Source of the DNA: Candidatus Gastranaerophilales bacterium
GTDB lineage: Bacteria; Cyanobacteriota; Vampirovibrionia; Gastranaerophilales; Gastranaerophilaceae
Length of the DNA: 64,000 nucleotides
Reading direction: 5' to 3'
NCBI GenBank assembly: GCA_944324945.1
Contig: CALUYE010000001.1
Span: 651,937-715,936 of the forward strand
Below are positions 61,417-64,000 of this stretch, one piece after another. The notes beneath the pieces were generated by a model. That model was not told the DNA's origin. It searched no databases and was given only the letters and a program-made list of their open reading frames with translations. Each line of letters starts with the position of its first letter. Positions within the stretch are counted from its first letter, which is position 1. Both the position numbers and the translations under genes were made by a program.

Positions 61417-61440
61417 AAAAGACCGCAGAGGCGGTCTTTT
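61417..61440 (-). terminator. Intrinsic terminator at the tRNA-Ile unit
   Basis: AAAAGACCGC (61417-61426) / GCGGTCTTTT (61431-61440) with AGAG loop, flanked by A on one side and T on the other. It follows tRNA-Ile on the minus strand and can also end the plus-strand methyltransferase transcript. Confidence 0.85.
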
Positions 61441-61443
61441 AAA

Positions 61444-61520
61444 TGGTGGGCCATCTTGGACTCGAACCAAGGACCTCACCCTTATCAGGGGTGCGCTCTA
61501 GCCACCTGAGCTAATAGCCC
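61444..61520 (-). tRNA. tRNA-Ile (anticodon GAT), CCA encoded
   Basis: Minus-strand cloverleaf: acceptor GGGCTAT/ATGGCCC, D arm GCTC/GAGC, anticodon stem CACCC/GGGTG with loop CTGATAA giving GAT, T arm CTTGG/CCAAG. Discriminator A followed by an encoded CCA (61444-61446). The tRNA-Asn and tRNA-Pro genes in this window lack encoded CCA. Confidence 0.95.
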
Positions 61521-61561
61521 TTTCGTAAAATTAGATTATCATGAACATTTTTCAAAATCAA

Positions 61562-63253
61562 CTACATTTTTTCAGGAGCGCTTACGCCTATGAGATTTAG
61601 CATTTTTTCCATAATTATTCTAAAGCAGTCTACAAGCGCAAGTTTCATCAGTGTATCTTTTTTATCTTCGCTTAGAACCCTTGTGTAGTTGTAAAAATGA
61701 TGGAACAAATTTGCAAGTTCCGATAAATATTTGCAAATCATATAAGGCGCGCGGTATTTAACGGCATTAAATAAAAGCGCTCTTCCTTCTTCCAGTTTTA
61801 AAATAAGCTGTTTTACAGCATCATACTGCTCGCTTGAAAGTGTTTCAAAAAGAGGTAAAATATCGGGATTTTTGTTAAATTCTTCTATTTCTTCTTTTTC
61901 TAACAGTGCTTCAAGCTCTGTTTTGTTATCTATATCGATTCTTTTGTCAAGTGCTTTTCTTATAATCGAACATGCTCTTGCATGGGCGTATTGAACATAA
62001 AACACAGGATTTTTGTCGCTTTGAGATTTAGCTAAATCAACATCGAAATCAATTGTTGTGTCTTGAGATCTCATCAACATCCAAAATCTTGTAGCATCAA
62101 CCCCTACTTCATCAACAAGATCATCAAGAGTAACCATTTTTTTGCGTTTTCCCATGCGTTGTTGCTCGCCGTTTTCAATTAAATTAACAAGCTGTCCTAA
62201 AATTATTTCAAGCTTATTTGAATCATATCCTAAAGCTTCCATCGCTGCTTTCATTCTTGGAATATAGCCGTGGTGATCCGCACCCCAGATATTTATCAAA
62301 AGGTCAAAACCGCGGTCAAATTTGTTTTTATGATATGCAATATCAGCGGTAAGATAAGTATTTTTGCCATCCTGTTTTACAAGGACTCTATCTTGATCAT
62401 CACCGTATTCAGAACTTTTAAACCAGACAGCACCGTCTTTTTTATAGATTTTTCCTGCCTTATCAAGCGCATCCATTGTTTTTTCAACTTCACCGTCTTG
62501 ATACAAACTAAGTTCCGAAAAGAATAAATCAAAATGAGTGTTGAATTTTTCAAGAAGTTCTTTTTGAAGCCTTATCATATCGCTTTTGGCAAAATCGCCG
62601 TATGAAAGACCTTTATTGTCTTTTAAATATCTTTTTGCGCAATCAATTAAATACTCGCCCGGATATAAACCTTCTTCAAGCTCAATATTTTCGCCTTTCA
62701 ATTGACGTACTCTGATTTCAAGAGATTTTGCAAGCTTGTTTATTTGATTACCCGCATCATTTATGTAAAACTCCTGAAAAACATCATAATTGCAATATTT
62801 CATAATATTTGCAACGGCAGACCCGAGCGCTGCCCAGCGTCCGTGTCCGATATGAAAAGGTCCTGTCGGGTTGGCGCTTACATATTCGATATTAACTTTT
62901 TTATTGTTTCCGATATTTGTTTTGAGATAGTTTTCTTTTTTGTTAAGTATTTGTAAAATTATTTCATTTAAGAATTTATTTTCAAGTTTAAAATTAATAA
63001 ATCCCTGAACAAGATTAATTGAAAAATTTTCTTGTTGTATATATTTAACAATCGTTTGTGCAATAACAGCGGGTGCCATTCTTGCGGTTTTGGAAAGCGC
63101 TGAGATATTAATTGCAAAATCGCCAAAGTCTTTATTTTTAGGCTTATCACAAATTAGCTCAAAATTTATCTCTTTTGTTTCGCCAAGTTCATTATTTTCA
63201 ATAGCCTCTAAAACGGCATTTTTTACAATTCCAATAAAATAATCTTTTAACAT
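61562..63253 (-). CDS. argS: Arginyl-tRNA synthetase
   Basis: 563 residues, normal length. NPTGPFHIGHGRWAALGSAV carries the HIGH motif; QQRMGKRKKMVTLDDLVDEV is the KMSKS-equivalent; the N-terminal Add1 domain and C-terminal anticodon-binding ALKR-type helices (ALFNAVKYRAPYMICKYLSE) are present. It charges tRNA-Arg. Upstream of tRNA-Ile in the same direction, 41 bases apart. Confidence 0.97.
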   Translation of the reverse strand: MLKDYFIGIVKNAVLEAIENNELGETKEINFELICDKPKNKDFGDFAINISALSKTARMAPAVIAQTIVKYIQQENFSINLVQGFINFKLENKFLNEIILQILNKKENYLKTNIGNNKKVNIEYVSANPTGPFHIGHGRWAALGSAVANIMKYCNYDVFQEFYINDAGNQINKLAKSLEIRVRQLKGENIELEEGLYPGEYLIDCAKRYLKDNKGLSYGDFAKSDMIRLQKELLEKFNTHFDLFFSELSLYQDGEVEKTMDALDKAGKIYKKDGAVWFKSSEYGDDQDRVLVKQDGKNTYLTADIAYHKNKFDRGFDLLINIWGADHHGYIPRMKAAMEALGYDSNKLEIILGQLVNLIENGEQQRMGKRKKMVTLDDLVDEVGVDATRFWMLMRSQDTTIDFDVDLAKSQSDKNPVFYVQYAHARACSIIRKALDKRIDIDNKTELEALLEKEEIEEFNKNPDILPLFETLSSEQYDAVKQLILKLEEGRALLFNAVKYRAPYMICKYLSELANLFHHFYNYTRVLSEDKKDTLMKLALVDCFRIIMEKMLNLIGVSAPEKM

Positions 63254-63313
63254 AGTAAATTAATTTTAATACAAACCAAACAAAAAGCGCAACTTTAATT
63301 AATATTTTAAATT

Positions 63314-63634
63314 TTATTCCAAATACCCTTTAATGATTTTATAAATTGTGTTAATTTTATCTTCGTTATTTTCAATTAAATTTAATAATTTTTCTTTAAC
63401 TTCTTTTTTATTAACATAATCGTCTTCAAAATCAAAAAGAGCCTTTGGACTTACATCAAGGGCATTTATTATGTTTGTTAGAGTGTCTGCTGTGATAAAA
63501 TTTGTACCGCATTCAATTAAAGAAACCGACCTGCTGTTAATTCCTATTTTTTCCGCAAGTTCTTCCTGCGTCAAACCTTTTTTTTCTCTATAGGTTTTAA
63601 TTTTTTTTCCCAAAAGTTTTTTAATATTTGTCAT
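63314..63634 (-). CDS. XRE-family helix-turn-helix regulator
   Basis: About 106 residues from ATG 63634 (AAAGGA upstream); the frame opens earlier at 63709, but without a ribosome binding site. HTH pattern KIKTYREKKGLTQEELAEKI, INSRSVSLIECGTNFITADT, LTNIINALDVSPKALF. A charged helical tail ends IIKGYLE. It resembles the tail fragment at 12291-12386. Divergent from the prepilin gene. Confidence 0.85.
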   Translation of the reverse strand: MTNIKKLLGKKIKTYREKKGLTQEELAEKIGINSRSVSLIECGTNFITADTLTNIINALDVSPKALFDFEDDYVNKKEVKEKLLNLIENNEDKINTIYKIIKGYLE

Positions 63635-63770
63635 ATTATCAATTCCTTTATTCACATTTTGAAGTAAAATTATTTTTTTATAAACAACTTGAAATATGGA
63701 ATTTTCCATGTTTTAATATGAATTATTAAAACAAAAATCATATTAGTCTGTTTATGAATTGGAGTACACT

Positions 63771-64000
63771 TTGCAAATAAAATCTATCACCCACCCCGCC
63801 TTCTCCCTAATAGAACTCACATTTGCACTTGTTGTTGTGTCTGTGGTGTTAGCTGTGTTTATGCCTGTTATAACATCCAAATTCGCTTCAGAAACTCCTG
63901 TGGTATCTAATTCAGGATTATTAATAACATCACTTGAATGCAGCGAGAATTTTAAAAATGAGTATGGTTTAGAGTGTACTTTGTGTTATGGGGAGGAAGC
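63771..64000 (+). CDS. Type IV prepilin-like protein, 3'-truncated by the window edge
   Basis: TTG 63771 with GGAG six bases upstream. The N-terminus MQIKSITHPAFSLIELTFAL gives a short basic leader, then FSLIEL, the class III signal with Glu at +5, and a hydrophobic helix (VVVSVVLAVFMPVI). The residue before the cleavage site is Ala rather than the usual Gly. The gene continues beyond the window. A pilin or pseudopilin, possibly processed for the PilT system seen at 2911. Confidence 0.8.
   Translation, partial: MQIKSITHPAFSLIELTFALVVVSVVLAVFMPVITSKFASETPVVSNSGLLITSLECSENFKNEYGLECTLCYGEE

Overview
The window is AT-rich, densely coded bacterial chromosome from a diderm. Outer-membrane evidence includes CMP-Kdo synthetase (kdsB), an OstA/LptD-type LPS assembly protein, an autotransporter-like beta-helix/barrel protein, and many Sec-signal TPR proteins. 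The contiguous efp-accB-accC order is typical of the cyanobacterial lineage. Other parts look firmicute-like: rny-ymdB, ruvX next to a DUF1292 gene, and a LexA/UmuC cassette. With the low GC, the type IV pilus ATPase, the prepilin, and the absence of any photosynthesis gene, the best guess is a non-photosynthetic relative of Cyanobacteria (Melainabacteria/Vampirovibrionia, Gastranaerophilales-like). This is inference from gene content and style; no 16S gene is present.

Layout. 1-7.2 kb (+): phosphoesterase end, metallo-hydrolase, two TPR proteins, glutaredoxin, then pilT with a zinc-ribbon partner, recO and a glycosyltransferase. 7.3-8.5 kb (-): a YtxH/DUF948/YtxH envelope-stress-type operon. 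8.6-12.4 kb is the accessory stretch: tRNA-Asn with a duplicated 5' fragment, short TACGG repeats, a GNAT gene, two tandem paralogous membrane-protein genes that are both frameshifted, an unknown membrane protein, an XRE regulator with its own palindrome, and a 31-codon remnant of a type I restriction HsdR_N-like gene. 12.4-15.7 kb (-): rph, a free-standing ClpX-type zinc finger, an unknown helical-repeat protein, ruvX, DUF1292. 15.9-26.8 kb: autotransporter, exported protein, transporter/DUF3737/flavoprotein operon, TPR operon and a large TPR protein. 26.8-32.8 kb: kdsB, LptD-like protein, M23 endopeptidase preceded by a 36-residue membrane peptide, and an unusual SNase/PLD surface nuclease. 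32.9-36 kb: rplS, rbgA, rnhB, a lone flagellin. 36-44 kb (-): HEAT protein-efp-accB-accC-cca, a pentapeptide/LRR-like FxG protein, PAP2-like, ispA, rsgA. 44-49.5 kb (+): two tiny ORFs, a large lineage-type protein, rny (apparent AUU start), ymdB, PHP phosphoesterase. 49.5-54.1 kb (-): chromate transporter pair, DUF2157/GDYXXLXY pair, lexA-umuC. 54.2-64 kb: rubrerythrin, rpsB-tsf (EF-Ts with extra CxxC pairs), tRNA-Pro, a cupin pseudogene, a divergent MBL/HxlR pair, another FxG protein, a methyltransferase, tRNA-Ile, argS, an XRE regulator and the start of a prepilin.

Functionally the window joins housekeeping (translation, ribosome biogenesis, RNA turnover, fatty-acid initiation, isoprenoids) with envelope building and stress and redox defence. 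No complete defence island, prophage, transposase or CRISPR array is visible. The most unusual signals are the zinc-type cysteines in EF-Ts, the rare start codon of RNase Y, the shared [I/V]xFxG motif of lineage-type proteins, the tiny ORFs with good ribosome binding sites, the extended stem round tRNA-Pro, and the decaying accessory stretch after tRNA-Asn.
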